Both the position numbers and the translations under genes were made by a program. A DNA stretch of 64,000 nucleotides from assembly GCA_950295325.1 (NCBI GenBank), contig OX485803.1, forward strand, positions 54,079,554 through 54,143,553. Reading direction: 5' to 3'. This DNA comes from Polytrichum commune. Its lineage: Eukaryota; Streptophyta; Polytrichopsida; Polytrichales; Polytrichaceae. Within the stretch, counting starts at the first letter, position 1. Each line of letters begins with the position of its first letter. Below are positions 12,955 through 24,303 of the stretch, in pieces. Under the pieces are notes generated by a model. The model saw only the letters and a list, made by a program, of their open reading frames with translations, was not told the origin of the DNA and made no database searches.

Positions 12955-14687
12955 TCAGCCATAGAGTAAAAACTCCGTAGGCCATAGTATGATGTTGCCT
13001 ACAGCCTCTCTCATCTTCCGAATGGATGGATCGTCTGTTTCTACACTCCTAAACAATACATAATCGTCGTCTTCGCAAAATTTCACCTCCACAGACACAC
13101 ATCCTGCATAAATGGGAACTCCGTGCACGATTCCTCCTTCAATATTGATCACCTTCCCGTGTGCAACTACTTTCCCTTCCTCACCCACTCCACACCCCAT
13201 TATTTTCACTACATCATGGACCGAGAATGAAGAGGCCGGTGGTGGTTTTTCCTCGGCATCTTTCACGCTTCCTCCAGTTTCTTTTCCACCTTTGTGTTGT
13301 GCGATTTTAGTCCTTGGCCTCTTCTGCTCCACTGCAGCTGCCCTGCGTTTCGTTGGACTGACCTGAGCTCCTGCATCAATCACAAGTCTCTCCACCTCCG
13401 TTATGCGAGTTCTTTTCTTCCGGACTTGTCGATGCTCCTCTTGTTCACATACTGCATCACCTTCTTTTCCATCGTCTTTTCCTTTCATTGGTGCTGACTC
13501 CCTCTGCTCTTCAAGTTGCTCTAACGTTTTCCCCTCGTTCTGCAAACATTTTCATTTGCCCATTGTTATTTCCTACATCTGACCTCAACCTCTTCAAAGA
13601 AAAACTTATCATTATTTTCTGCATATTCTGCAATGCTACTCCAGAATGACTATTACTAGTCATTGAATTTCCAAACATGACTAACATCATTCACAATGTC
13701 CATGTCCGTGACTACTGCAACCAATTTAAGCCTTGCATATTAACAATCATATCATTATTAGTATAACTACCAAACATCCTACACGTTGCATAAGTTCGTC
13801 TTCCTCCTGCACCTTCTATTCCAGCCTCTCCACTATCTGTTGAAAACACAATTACCTCATTTTCCTGCAATTCAGGCTGGAGGCACTCCTTCTGTATATC
13901 TGCACTTGCAATTTCCATAGAGGGGTTTTCCACATTGCTTGCTTCACCAACTGCTCCAATGTCCTCATTCGCGGTGTCTCTACTATCCACTCCTCCAATT
14001 TTCAGAGCAGCCATTATGAGCTTCATATTCTCCTCCAGCCCAAGCATCCACTTGTGAAGGTCCCGGTCAACACCTGCATTGGACACATGACTTGAGGGAG
14101 AACTAAGATCTACCTTGCCTCCTCCACGGGAGCCGTCAGTCAAGTGGCTTTTGCCTACCCTCCTCACTGCATCCTCTCTTCGCGATTGGAGCTTTGCCTC
14201 GATCTCGGACCGTGTTGGTACCCTCTCCAAATCTTCACTCTATGGACACCCAATTTCACCTCCCTTTGTATTAGTATCTTCACAAACTGATACAATATAC
14301 TTCATCAAAAATATATCCACAAAAACTTGAGAGGTTCATGCTTACCAGATTGGTTGTCATCTCCTCTTCGCAGCGACTCACCACTGAAGGCCTCCTTACT
14401 TGTGCACGATTTGACTTTAATCTCTCGGCTTCTTTGAGCTTGCGGTCCTCTCCGATTAACTTAGACAGATTTACCCAGTGGTCATGTCTAATATGTTTAG
14501 GCTTTGGCTTCCCTGCTTGCAATGCCTTCTTTAATTGATAGCGTTTTATTTTGAGCTGACCTTTCAAAGTAGCGTGAAAGACCTCCTCTGTTACACGCCC
14601 TAGTCCTCCTTTGTAATCGAACGTGTTGTCCACACGTTGTTTTATGTTTAACAACATTGAAGTTTTATGGGCGTTATAATTATCCAA
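12955..14687 (-). pseudogene. CACTA TNPA-like ORFs (Transposase_24 + DUF8039-like)
   Basis: Three minus-strand open segments form one gene remnant. The segment at 14687-14280 resembles Transposase_24: HDHWVNLSKLIGEDRKLKEA, followed by an RLKSNRAQ-type basic stretch. The segment at 14230-13712 begins ERVPTRSEIEAKLQSRRED and contains DLHKWMLGLEENMKLIMAAL, the usual tail of that domain. The segment at 13545-12955 is lysine-rich and then ends in a DUF8039-like domain: EEGKVVAHGKVINIEGGIVH, a V-E-V core, and REAVGNIILWP before the stop. In plant CACTA elements this protein accompanies the TNPD transposase, which is missing here. Segment gaps may be introns or decay. The domain calls rest on remembered family patterns, not a search. 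Confidence 0.7.
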
Positions 14688-16801
14688 GCTGAAATCGACG
14701 TCCTATGAGTGCCCCCTCAAACATGTCAACCAAAGTGAACGGTTTTGGCCACAAGGATTACCTTTCATGTCCACGTCCACACTGTACATTTTCTCATTTT
14801 CTCCCATCGCTCCCATCGTCCTCAGACCTTTCGTCTTTAGGTTCTACTTCTCCCTCCTCCATCTCCTCTAATGCCCTTTTATGCTTTCTGCTCCTTGTCC
14901 AAGTGCTGCGGCGGTAGCCGCAGCCCCGTCTGCTGTCTGGTAGTCTCTCTCTGTGTTCTGCTCCCAAGTTGGATAGGTCCTTGGTCGCCTCATCAGCGGT
15001 CTCTGTTCGTATGCCGGCCTCCTGAGGTCATTCTTTGTATTTTCGAAAATGTTCCTTCTAGTATTCTTTCTGTTTCTAACTTGTTGGAATCCTTCCTCGT
15101 CCACAATCTTGGATTTGCCTTTATCATGCATATTAGTGGGACGTGTCTGTACGGTTCTCCCATTGTTTCTCCTTGTCTTATCATATATCTCATTACAGTC
15201 CCTTACTTTATGTTTCTAGCTATGACAGGCTCTACATCTCAGGGGCAGCTTGTCATAATCTACCATAACTTCCTGGGAAGGCACTACCCTTTCCTCAGAT
15301 TCCAATATGATGCTTGTAACCCACCCCTTATGCACTTTGAGTTTGACACAAAATCTTGGTGCCCTAGAAGTTTCGTTTGTTGTGTCTATGCCGATCACTT
15401 CCCCTAGTGTTGCTGCTATGGACAGGGCTTGGTCATGATGTTCAAAAGGTAAGTTTCGAAGTGCTATCCATGTTGGGAATGGTAAGTTACTGGGGTTGTC
15501 CGGGTTGAATCCAGGGACCCAGCTTTGCAATATACATGTGCCCCATTTTGTTTATACGGCGAAAGCATTAGGGCATTGCACAATGCATCTCTCTCGTTTC
15601 CTTCAAGAAAGAAGTAACCTTTACCCACATCCATGCAAAACGCCAATGTACTTCCATTCAACTCCTGATTCAAGCTTTGTAACCATAATCTCATTGTTTG
15701 GGGCGTGGGTTTAGGGCCCACAAACTTTCCAATCAGCAGTTTATCTTTTAAACTTGCAATGCGGGCACGAAGCTTTCCATAATCCACTTTGAATGAGATG
15801 GCATCCTTTCTAATCAAAAAACCACTAAAGTTCCTTTCAATATTACTTGGAAGGATCTCACCGATTTGTTCTTTGAATGGATTGAGATCTCTTTCGGGGA
15901 TCTGTTGACTAGCTTTCACCAGCGCTTCAATCACCGCCTCAGCCATTTCCACATCTTGTCCTCTTGCTTCTCCAGCAATCCAGCCTCCTTTTTCTTCAAG
16001 GAGCGGATCAAATATGGGGCCGCTCCCATATCTTACTTTCGCCGCGAACGACTCCATCCTTGATCCAATCTCAGCCTTGTTACCTTGCCACACTTGTCTC
16101 GATCCACAATGTCTTGCGCACTTCCGTCTCTCCAGAATGCAACTAGATCTACCAGATCTATTTCTTGATTTTTAAGTTTTCTGCTACAGATCTGGGTGCT
16201 ACACCGTGATCCTACACTAAGTACTTGCTTTCCATTGTATCTAATAACGTTCTTCTATGTTTTTCAAATCCTCGCACCCAAACTCTTGAAGGCTCACATT
16301 TCGATGTACTTTGAACGGCGTCTCCACTTCTTCCTCCTCAAGCGAGCCATCTCCATCTCCCGGCAAACCGAACCCATTGGGTGCCCCGCTCATTGCTATT
16401 CACATCAGATCCTCCTAATTGCATTTATAGGTATTGAACCTAGTATATTGTCTACATAATGAGCACACATAGTCCAATCTTATCATAACACATGTCTTTT
16501 TAGTGCCCATTATTGATTACAAGCCTTGCAATGTACCATTGTGATGGGAGGTGTCCAATGAAGAAGATCTACCACGTAAGGCCCACATACCTTGTGTGTC
16601 AAGGTAGGAGTGCCTACAAGCGACGCTCTTCTTAAAGTGGTCAACACCTTCTATAATGACATAGCATGTCCATTCATATTAGAACACGAATGAGACAATT
16701 GTACGTTGGTAACCACATTAACGAGGGAGTCCATGAAAGGCGTATATTAACAAGCTGAAAAAAAGACAACACTATTGAAAATCTTATAAATAGCATGCTT
16801 A

Positions 16802-17066
16802 GGGTGAGTTTCCATGTAGGTTGCTCTCCCACTAGATTGTATATAATAATGGGTTGGAGATGGTCTCAAGTAGATAACCACATTTTGGTGGCCTATTAAA
16901 ATGTCAAGGGCCGTGAACATGGGCCGCTAGATTTCCATGCACCCACTAAAATGTTTTTCGTAACCTACAAGTGCTAGTCACTGAACCTTGGAGTTACCAA
17001 AGTTGGTCCTTGGTAACCTGGAGGAGGAGGTTAGTAGGTGGGCCCAAATTTAAGATGATGAGAGCA
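16802..17066 (+). mobile_element. Truncated MITE, family M1 (PIF/Harbinger-like ends)
   Basis: This starts GGGTGAGTTTCCATGTAGG directly after TTA and matches the MITE at 38791-39194 for about 260 bp (AATAATGGGTTGGAG and the GTCACTGAA and GAGGAGG blocks). The right terminal repeat is missing. Non-coding. Confidence 0.7.
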
Positions 17067-17067
17067 A

Positions 17068-17216
17068 CTACACTAAATATGATGTTTAATGTCATATGGT
17101 ATTGTATGTCACTTTGGTAACTTTTTGGATGTCACTTTTTATGAATAAGTTTACAAATAGTGTCATGGATGCCTCATCTAGGGGTGGCTTGATAACATTA
17201 CTAAGTAGTGTAAGTT
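17068..17216. mobile_element. Short CACTA-like MITE fragment
   Basis: CTACACTAAATATGATGTTTAATGTCATATGG at the left resembles the left end of the element at 30712-31108 (TACACTAAATATTG, then the GTCATATGGTATTGTA block), and AGTAGTGTAAG marks a possible right end. It is much shorter than the 30.7-kb copy and has no clear duplication. Confidence 0.4.
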
Positions 17217-17992
17217 CGTTCTATAGACCATGAGAATATAATCATGGAATTCACATACCATGCACATGGAGATTCTAATTCAAAGTGAACCACCAACATC
17301 CCATGGTTATATTCCTAGAGTCCACATTTGCTTACTAATATCATGCCCATAATTAAGGAGCTTAACAATCTTATGATCATCATGCCTGGTGCATACACAA
17401 ATCACAATCTCCTAGCCTATTCTCATTGAAATGGATTTTCGTTCTAGTAGTTCCAGTTAACTTCTTTCTTTAATTCAGTTTAGGGAGGCACAAAAACACA
17501 GAGGTGCTTTTGTTGAGGGAATGCTTATTACCCAAAATCATGTTGATTATTAACATTAATGTTCTAAAATGACATGACACTAGGTATTGAACTAGTGAAT
17601 GGGGAGTACTGACTGCTAGTTACAGATGAACTGGTTGAGCCTGAAAAATATCTGGTTGAGATTCAAGGCTTTAGGAAAATTGCCCATCATTTGAGAGGAA
17701 TCTATGGAATCTATGGAATAATTAATAAAATATCTCAAATTAATAAATAAAAACCAGAAGATCTCAACATGTAACCGGTTGGACTTGGCAACACTAGGAG
17801 ATTTGGACTGATGATGCCCGAAAATCTCCAAAGACATTGGTGTTCATTTCTATGTATGTGTAACCAACTTCAACAACATAATCTATAAAAACTTCTATGT
17901 TGTTGAAAACCACAAAAGCAATTGACAAGTTTTCGGGTCACATGCCTCGAGAACTTGTGACATTTCCAACATGGACACTGAGACCCCACTAA
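17217..17992. repeat. Spacer containing dispersed repeat R2b (about 17590-17850)
   Basis: No gene was seen. Positions about 17590-17850 are similar to 29,700-29,930 (same strand) and to 22,150-22,380 (opposite strand), sharing GCTAGTTACA, GAGGAAT, TCAACATGTA and TTGGACTTGG. It is an unclassified dispersed repeat. Confidence 0.6.
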
Positions 17993-18872
17993 GGGTGAGG
18001 TTCCATGTACCAGTCCTGGTCCATTTTTTGAAAAATAAATGGGTTGGCAGGTGGGAAAAAGGTGGTTCCATGTGCCCACCCCCCTCACTCAAGGACCGGT
18101 ACCCCCCATGGATGGGTGTCTCACATTGTATGTTGTGCAAGGACCGGCAATCCTAACAGTCAAAAGAAAGACATGTGCCGGTTAGAGAGTTCCAGTGATC
18201 GGATCAGCTGATCACCTTGGGTATTAAAGGCCATATTGTTTTTAATATATAGGCGTAATAATACAGGCGTTATCTTTTCTTTTCTTTTTCTTTTTAAAGG
18301 CCATATTGTTCTTCAAGTCCTTTCTTTTGGGGTACTCCTAGGGCTCTTGCTCTTGCATCATGCATTCTTTGTACACTCAAAGCCTAGTTGTGAGAAGAAA
18401 TGAAAGAGAAAGAAAAGATAGAAAATAACTGTATGTTATATCGTTGGAGTTCTCATCATGAACTCATGGGAACGTGTATCTCATGATGCTTTCAGGAATT
18501 TCAATCTTAATAACAAAAAATACATATAGAATATGCAATGTGATAGTAAGTGTTGGGTTTATTAAGTAAAATAAAAATAAAATACTACTTAAATGTATAA
18601 AAAATCACTTATAAACAATGTATTATCACGATTTCAACTGAAAGTAAAATATAAAAATAATTATATTTTCCCATAGATGACATCCGTACCAACCTATGGA
18701 CACCAAGAATACATAATTTTAAATTCAATCAATGAATGTACGGGAATTCTTGTACAAGTCAAATATCAAAAGTTAAATGATGATGACCCTCATTACCCAT
18801 TTTTTTTGATGATGTCACCCATTTCTCACCCACTTAAAAAATGGACTGGCACCGGCACATGGAACTTGGCCC
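17993..18872. mobile_element. 880-bp MITE-like element, TAA duplication
   Basis: Bounded by TAA at 17990-17992 and 18873-18875. The left end GGGTGAGGTTCCATGTACC and the reverse-complemented right end GGGCCAAGTTCCATGTGCC begin imperfect inverted repeats of about 60 bp that share GGTCCATTTTTT-type sequence. TAA duplications and a G-rich start fit PIF/Harbinger. No transposase frame is present. Inside, a 15-bp direct repeat (18226-18240 and 18296-18310) brackets a 55-bp T-rich insert. Confidence 0.75.
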
Positions 18873-18875
18873 TAA

Positions 18876-19414
18876 GCATATATAGAGCCATGGTCATGAG
18901 AAGTTGGACCAGAGATTAATGCAAAGGTAGATGAGGCTAATGTGGACACCTCCATCTTTGTAGAATCATCCAACCGATGGATTCGAGTATTAGAAGTTGG
19001 AGCAGGCTAGCAATTGCAAATCGGGATCAAAGAGTTTGTACTCCTTGAAATTGGAGTTGAGGAAGGTGTAGATCTAAGTTATAGAATCAAAGAATATTTT
19101 CTTCCCAATCTAGCATTATAGGGGGGATCTTTGTTTATCGTTTAATGTTGTGTAAGTGGACGACATCATTAACAGATTCTACATGAGTCATTTGTCAATG
19201 AAATCCAAGTTTAATGTTAATATTAGATGCGTCATGTCTTTAAAATAAATAAAAATGAAAGGAAAAAACACTCAATGATTATTGTATGAGGACTATATAC
19301 ACTTAATTAGATTTCACATTTTCTTATTTCTTGAGATGAATGAAGCAATTTTATTTCATTGCCAAAAACAAACTTGGCATAAGAAATATTTGCTTAGTAC
19401 AGTGTTGCTCCATG
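18876..19414. repeat. Spacer with dispersed repeat R3 (about 18905-19235)
   Basis: Positions about 18905-19235 match about 31,140-31,690 in part and in inverted orientation, sharing TGTGTAAGTGGACGACATC-like and CAATGAAATCCAAGTTTAA blocks. No coding frame of interest. Confidence 0.55.
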
Positions 19415-19416
19415 TA

Positions 19417-20357
19417 CCGTAGGTTCATAGCTGGTTCGACACAAAATAATTCTAAAAATAGATGCCGAAAATTTTGGAATATTATTGGCATTTTTGCCGA
19501 ATATAAAATTAACTATTTTTCAAAATTGCCGAAAAGTAAGAAATTTTGACTTCTCACTAGAGTTTTACTTACAGTGGAAGCATATGTGAATTTTGAAAGA
19601 GAGAAGGTGCTCCTTTTGTAATCAAGCTCACTTACATTAGTCCACAAAGAATATGGGTTAAGAAGTAGCAAGACTCTAGGTGAGGCTTTTCAAATGTGTT
19701 GTACACAAATTTTTGGAGTCCAATTGAGCATAGAAGATGAAGTTTTATAGAATTTTGTCCAACTAACAAAAGTTGAGAAATCAATCCTTCTTCCACCTCC
19801 AACAAGTTTTGTGTCAAAATAAGTCTTCATGCAAAAGATATGGACAAAACATTGCAGCCGTGTAAAGATCAAAAAATTAAAATGCGTTCATAACAGTTTT
19901 TCGGAGCTTATTTGTGCATAGAAGATCAACTTTTTTGGAATTTTGTTGGTCTAAGAAAAGTTTAGAAATCAAGTAATCTTTCACCTCCAAATTTTTTTAT
20001 GTCATTTGAAGACTCTATGCAAAAGTTATGCGTGTTAGAAAAATGAAGTCTAACTCGGTGCTTCACCTCAAAGTTTACATATCCCATATGCATTGTTGAA
20101 CACAACTCCACTCTACTTGCATAAAGCACAGAGCATTTTCAACTCTTCACTTACATCTTACTTGTCATTCAATGCAAGAGAGATGTCCAAGATATAAGCT
20201 TAAATAGAAAATAGAAAATGAATTTAAGCTGAATTTTTAAAATTAAAAGAGAAAATTGCTGAAAATATGAATGTACTATTTTTAGGTGCCGAACCTACTT
20301 TTTGAACTTTAATTAATTATTCGGCTAACATGTGTCGAACCAGCTATGAACCTACGG
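19417..20357. mobile_element. 941-bp TA-flanked element with perfect 27-bp TIRs
   Basis: TA at 19415-19416 and 20358-20359 flank identical inverted ends that begin CCGTAGGTTCATAGCTGG and run 27 bp without mismatch. TA duplication points to the Tc1/mariner superfamily, but no transposase is present, so it is a non-autonomous element or a large MITE. Internally an approximate 160-180-bp direct duplication is visible (about 19,700-19,860 and 19,880-20,040: GCATAGAAGAT, AGAATTTTGT, AAATCAA, CACCTCCAA). Perfect TIRs suggest fairly recent insertion. Confidence 0.82.
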
Positions 20358-20359
20358 TA

Positions 20360-21845
20360 CTTAAGGTATTGATCATTTTTGGGACATCCATTCATAAGCC
20401 CTTTCCCAATACAAAGGGAGAAACCTAGCACTCCCTTATGGTCTGAGGTAATGCAAGCCTTAACCAACGATAGTCTCATGCACATGCTTATATATGGTGG
20501 TATATGGCAAGGTTTGTAGTTAAGAGCAAACACCCAAAAAACATGTATTACAATGAAATTGGATTATGTGCTCAAATTTATTAAGGATTTTGTTCTAAGT
20601 TAAGTTAAGATTGTTGGGAGAGCTTATGTGATTGCTTGATAAAGAGAATGAAGAATCTTCAGTTTAACGTCTTATAATTTTTGATACCAACTTCAATCTT
20701 GACATTTGAAACGCCAATCGTTCCGATTCACAATTGCGAACCATGTGAGATTTGCAACCCCATTCAATGACCAAATTTTTATGTGGAGATGGAAGTGTCC
20801 ATTGTATGCCCCACACCTTAAGCTCAATGTGGAGAGGTATTGATGCGGTTGTACTTTTAACCCTTGGCAATGAAAATCCATGGTTAAGTTGGTTTCATCA
20901 TCTCTCTCTCTCTCCATACCACTCATCCATCCAACGTTTTGACAACACCTATTTTTCATCTTTAAGCCATCAACAAGAGAGTGCAACGGTGCCATTGAGT
21001 AAGGCATTATTAAAAGCGATCAATCATATGTGGCATTGAGTATACAATAATACCACTTTGACCATTTATAGTAGTGGTGTACGAAGATGCAAGAATGCTT
21101 TAAGAAGAGCATCAACTTTGGCCAATCACAATGGCTAATCGGAATTCTATCCACTCTACAAGGAAGTGTAAGAAGTGATCCACAAAAAAGGACAACACAT
21201 TCCTTTAATAGAAGATCCTCACCTGTAATAAGGCTGAATTTGTGGTGATTGTTAGCTAATGGACCCAACTAGTGGAAAGTAAAAGGCTCACTTCTTTAAA
21301 CAACTTTGTGACATTTTGGAAATGTGTATACTATGTATAGATTTGTATACCTAGTTGAATTAGCAAGACTTTCTAAAAGCGATACTCTAAGGCCTAGTGC
21401 CTTACAAGTGGTCAATTTTTTTTTATGTCAGATGCATGAGAGGTATGCTTGTATACAATAATTCCCTCTCTCCCACACCCAACGGGAAAAACCTCTTTTT
21501 GCAAGCCAAAACTATATTTCTATGGCTTTTAAAAGTTGAATGAACAATGAAATGAAATAAATTTGATTTTAGAGTCCGGGAATCCAAAAGGCTAATGGGA
21601 TGGAAAGTATGTTAAGGTGGTTTCAAAGCGGTTAATTCTGTAGAGTGGCAAGGTTGCAGTAACCTCCATGAGATGGAGATTAATGTGATTTTGATAATCC
21701 AATTGAAAGAAATATTTGAACTTTGAAAATTGGTGGATGCTCATGTATGCATGATTTGATTCTTTGTCTTTTCATGCCCTAAAGCCTATATTTTCAGGTT
21801 TTGGGTGACTAAAAGAGGTTATTGTAGTTTCAAGTTCTCAACTAC
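20360..21845. other. Spacer without recognisable gene
   Basis: Overlapping small frames lie on both strands at 20,664-21,039, none with a recognisable domain. A (TC)n tract occurs near 20,902. No bounded element was identified. Confidence 0.5.
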
Positions 21846-22390
21846 CAACATTCTGTTATTTTGACAAAGTTTTTGCAAGTTGACATTTGACATGCAAAAA
21901 CGTGCACACAGAAAAATGCACATCAATTGACAAGCACAATTTCGAATTTGACACGTAATGTTACATGTGAAGAAAAAAAACCACACGTCAATTGACACAT
22001 TAGAACTTGAAACGACATGTACTACTAGACATGTGACATTGAGGTGACATTCAAAATGAAAATGTAGATGTCAATTGACATTCATTTTTGTTTTTGAAAA
22101 CATCACATGACATTTTGGATTTGAAGTTGAACGTCAAACAAAATTTGTCCAACATACACATTGGCTACCAGTGTCTGGGAAGATTTTTGGACATAATCGG
22201 GCAAAATCCAAGTTAACCACGTCCAACCGGTTTTTCTTCATTGAGATATATTCTATAAACTCCTCAAAAATGATCAGTAATTTTCCTAAAGTTTTGAACT
22301 TCAACCAGTTATTCCTCAAACTCAAACTGGTTCATTTGTGACTGGCAAATTGGTTCTCGCCATTCATTGTTCGCTTCTCCCTGAGTTGGT
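21846..22390. repeat. Dispersed repeat R2 (unoccupied copy)
   Basis: The part from about 21,855 to 22,160 matches 48,028-48,150 plus 49,128-49,260: GACAAAGTTTTTGCAAGT, CCACACGTCAATTGACAC, GTAGATGTCAATTGACATT, AAAACATCAC. At about 22,020-22,030 it carries TACTACTAGACATGTG where the 48-kb copy holds a pogo-like element. The right part (22,150-22,380) is the inverted relative of the repeats at 17.6 and 29.7 kb. Non-coding. Confidence 0.75.
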
Positions 22391-22884
22391 CAGCTTTCCA
22401 AATTTGCTCTCAAAGCAGATTCCTCCTCTCAAAATGGCAACCATGATGGATAAAACAATCAAACAAACCTCAAATCCATACCCTTGTACTTCACTGTACA
22501 ACAAAGAGTACGCCATATCTCATACACCTGATTTAGGCCGTTACCAGACTAGAGGCAGGCTCTTGGAGCCTGCAGGCTAGGCCGTGGGCTAGGGGTTTGG
22601 TGCCACGCGGGCCCGGAGGAGACCCAACATGCCACACGAGGGGGCCGGCAGCTCCCAGCGAGGGAAGCTGCCCGGTACTTGCAGCCGAGCTGGACTCTGC
22701 GGCCCAGCAGGGGTCCAGCTGAGGTCCAGCAGAGGACCCCCTCTGCTCCAGGAGCTTTTCTCCTCCAGACTGCAGACTCCAGCAGAGTGTAGAGCCTGTT
22801 CACACCCTCACATTCATCGATTTCTCTTCTCTTCCACGTACAACACTTGGTCAAATTTTTTTTTACCCACCGCCGCCTCCGAGC

Positions 22885-24291
22885 ATGGAGCGAGAGGTGC
22901 ACAGGCTCATTGTTTTGCTCGTCCTTCAGTGGACATTGTTGATGACCTTGGAAACCCTATCAAGGGAGCAAGAAAATTTGCTTGTATTTCAGTGGCATCA
23001 ACTATGTTGCGTGACAATGGCAATGCAGGTGGTGCGACGAGTTCGCGCGTCGCGGCCACGAAGGTTGTGGGCTCATGATAGGGGATTGCACAGGCCCGGA
23101 TTTTTCGATCAAAATTTGTTGGGATCGTTCAACGCAAGGGAGTTCAAAGCTCGAATGCGCATGGACGTGTCAACATTCGAATATCTGTGTAGCACACTTG
23201 CACCATGTTTGGCTAGGCAAGATACGGCAATGCGCTTGGCTATCCCCGTCCAAGTGAAGGTGGCAGTGTCCATATCAAGACTAGCCACAGGTAACTCTAT
23301 GCAGTCTATTGCGGACTTGTATAAAATAGGTCTTTCCACGAGTCAACTTGCAGTTTCGGAATTCACTGCCGCCATGAAATCCGTTTTGTTGAAAAAATTT
23401 ATCAGGTGGCCCTCTGTCAACGTTATGGATAAGTTTGCGCAGGAATTTCAGGATATCCACAACATACCGTATGTGGTGGGGGCCGTTGATGGCTCTCACA
23501 TACCCATCATTGCGCCCCGTTTACACGCCGCAGATTACTACAACCGGAAGGGTTTCCATTCCATACTCCTGCAGGGTGTCGTATCCAGTAAATGTCTCTT
23601 TTGGGATTTTGATATTGGGTGGGCAGGTTCTATGCACGACGCGAACTTGTGGTCAAGGACGCACATCGGAAACTACTGCGAGGCGGGTAGACTATCACCG
23701 TACGTATTGGTAGGGGATGCGGCCTATCCTTGTCGACCTTGGATGCTTGCCCCCTTCAAAGGCCATAAGGACGGTCTTACGAGGGAGGAGTACCATTGGA
23801 ATTACGTGCAGAGCTCGACGCGGATGTGCGTGGAGCGGGCTTTCGGTATGCTTAAAGGTAGGTGGCGCATTCTTTTGAAAAGGATGGATGTCCACTTAAA
23901 GAATGTGCCTAACCTTGTGAGCACATGTTTGCTACTCCACAACATTTGCATAATATTTGGGGATAATTTCTAGAAAAATGAATGGTTACAAGAGGCTACG
24001 CATGAAGTACATGACGCATTAGCAATGGGAACCGCGGCAGGTGCAACCGGACAAGAGAGATTGGCCGTTGCTAACCACGCATTACACACATTGGCGGGCA
24101 TAGATGACAGTTCAAGAGAAACACTTGAATACCTCAAGCAAGAGTGTGCGAGGGAGTTTGAAATTGCAATGAGTACGGGGGGCAAGTCAGCAAAAGAACT
24201 TTGTGCACGAAGAAATGGAATTGCTCGCAGTCTTTGGATGGCCAAGACTAAGGCTTGTGTGGCACAAACTTTTCCAACAAGCAGTGATTGA
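22885..24291 (+). pseudogene. PIF/Harbinger transposase (DDE_Tnp_4), one premature stop
   Basis: It would excise and reinsert the element. ATG at 22885 opens a hydrophobic N-terminus, then an RRVRASRPRRLW-like basic patch and STFEYLCSTLAPCLAR. Catalytic DDE landmarks are GAVDGSHIPI (first D), GWAGSMHDANLW (second D) and VERAFGMLKGRW (E), with GDAAYPCRPW between the last two. A TAG at 23971-23973 interrupts the frame after HNICIIFGDNF. The same frame stays open for about 105 more codons, to TGA at 24289-24291, and the homologue in element 2 continues past the equivalent point, so the stop is a lesion. The natural 3' end lies 12 bp from the end of the Myb-like gene on the other strand. Confidence 0.92.
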
Positions 24292-24303
24292 TAGGACAAC
24301 TAC

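Larger units (their letters stand above)
11691..14800 (-). mobile_element. CACTA (En/Spm) derivative inserted in LINE ORF1
   Basis: The left end at 11691 reads CACTACAAGGAAAACACG, the hallmark CACTA terminus, preceded by TTC. Inside are short AGTCAT/GACTAT-type subterminal motifs, a 385-bp tandem repeat, and minus-strand ORFs similar to the Transposase_24 and DUF8039 parts of plant CACTA genes. The matching right terminus was not found; LINE coding resumes near 14.80 kb, so that CACTA end is deleted or mutated and the coordinate is approximate. No TNPD (Transposase_21) domain is present, so it could not move on its own even if intact. Confidence 0.8.
10977..16393 (-). pseudogene. LINE ORF1: DUF4283-like, CCHC zinc knuckle
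   Basis: ORF1 proteins coat LINE RNA. The N-terminal ATG at 16393 opens an acidic stretch (MSGAPNGFGLPGDGDG); the frame is then disturbed until about 16093. Residues encoded at 16093-15464 resemble the DUF4283 region of plant LINE ORF1 (AFCMDVGKGYFFLEGNERD). After a frameshift near 15500, the frame at 15530-15216 leads into a zinc knuckle of the form C-x2-C-x4-H-x4-C (CRAC...HKVRDC, about 15233-15190) that contains an in-frame TAG at 15216-15218. A basic segment and an E-rich segment follow. The CACTA insert splits the E-rich part; coding resumes at 11690 and ends with TAA at 10977-10979, about 26 nt before the ORF2 ATG. Extra stops include one at 11289. It is a pseudogene in an otherwise ordinary L1 layout. 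Confidence 0.85.
6465..16400 (-). mobile_element. L1-type LINE, near full length, interrupted by CACTA
   Basis: A minus-strand non-LTR retrotransposon. Read on the minus strand it has ORF1 (first ATG at 16393, only 8 nt from the end), ORF2, a G/T-rich 3' UTR and a poly-A tail (13 T at 6465-6477 on the plus strand). The flanks are CACATAGATCCTCC (6451-6464) and CACATCAGATCCTCC (16401-16415), a 14/15-bp target duplication differing by one inserted base. About 3.1 kb inside ORF1 is a CACTA derivative, so the LINE itself is about 6.8 kb, normal for plant L1. Both ORFs carry several stops and frameshifts, so this copy is dead. A tail fragment of the same family lies at 1790-1923. Confidence 0.9.

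Noticed and set aside
20664..21039. Overlapping small frames on both strands
   Set aside because: No recognisable domain, no conserved copy in the window, ordinary AT-rich composition.
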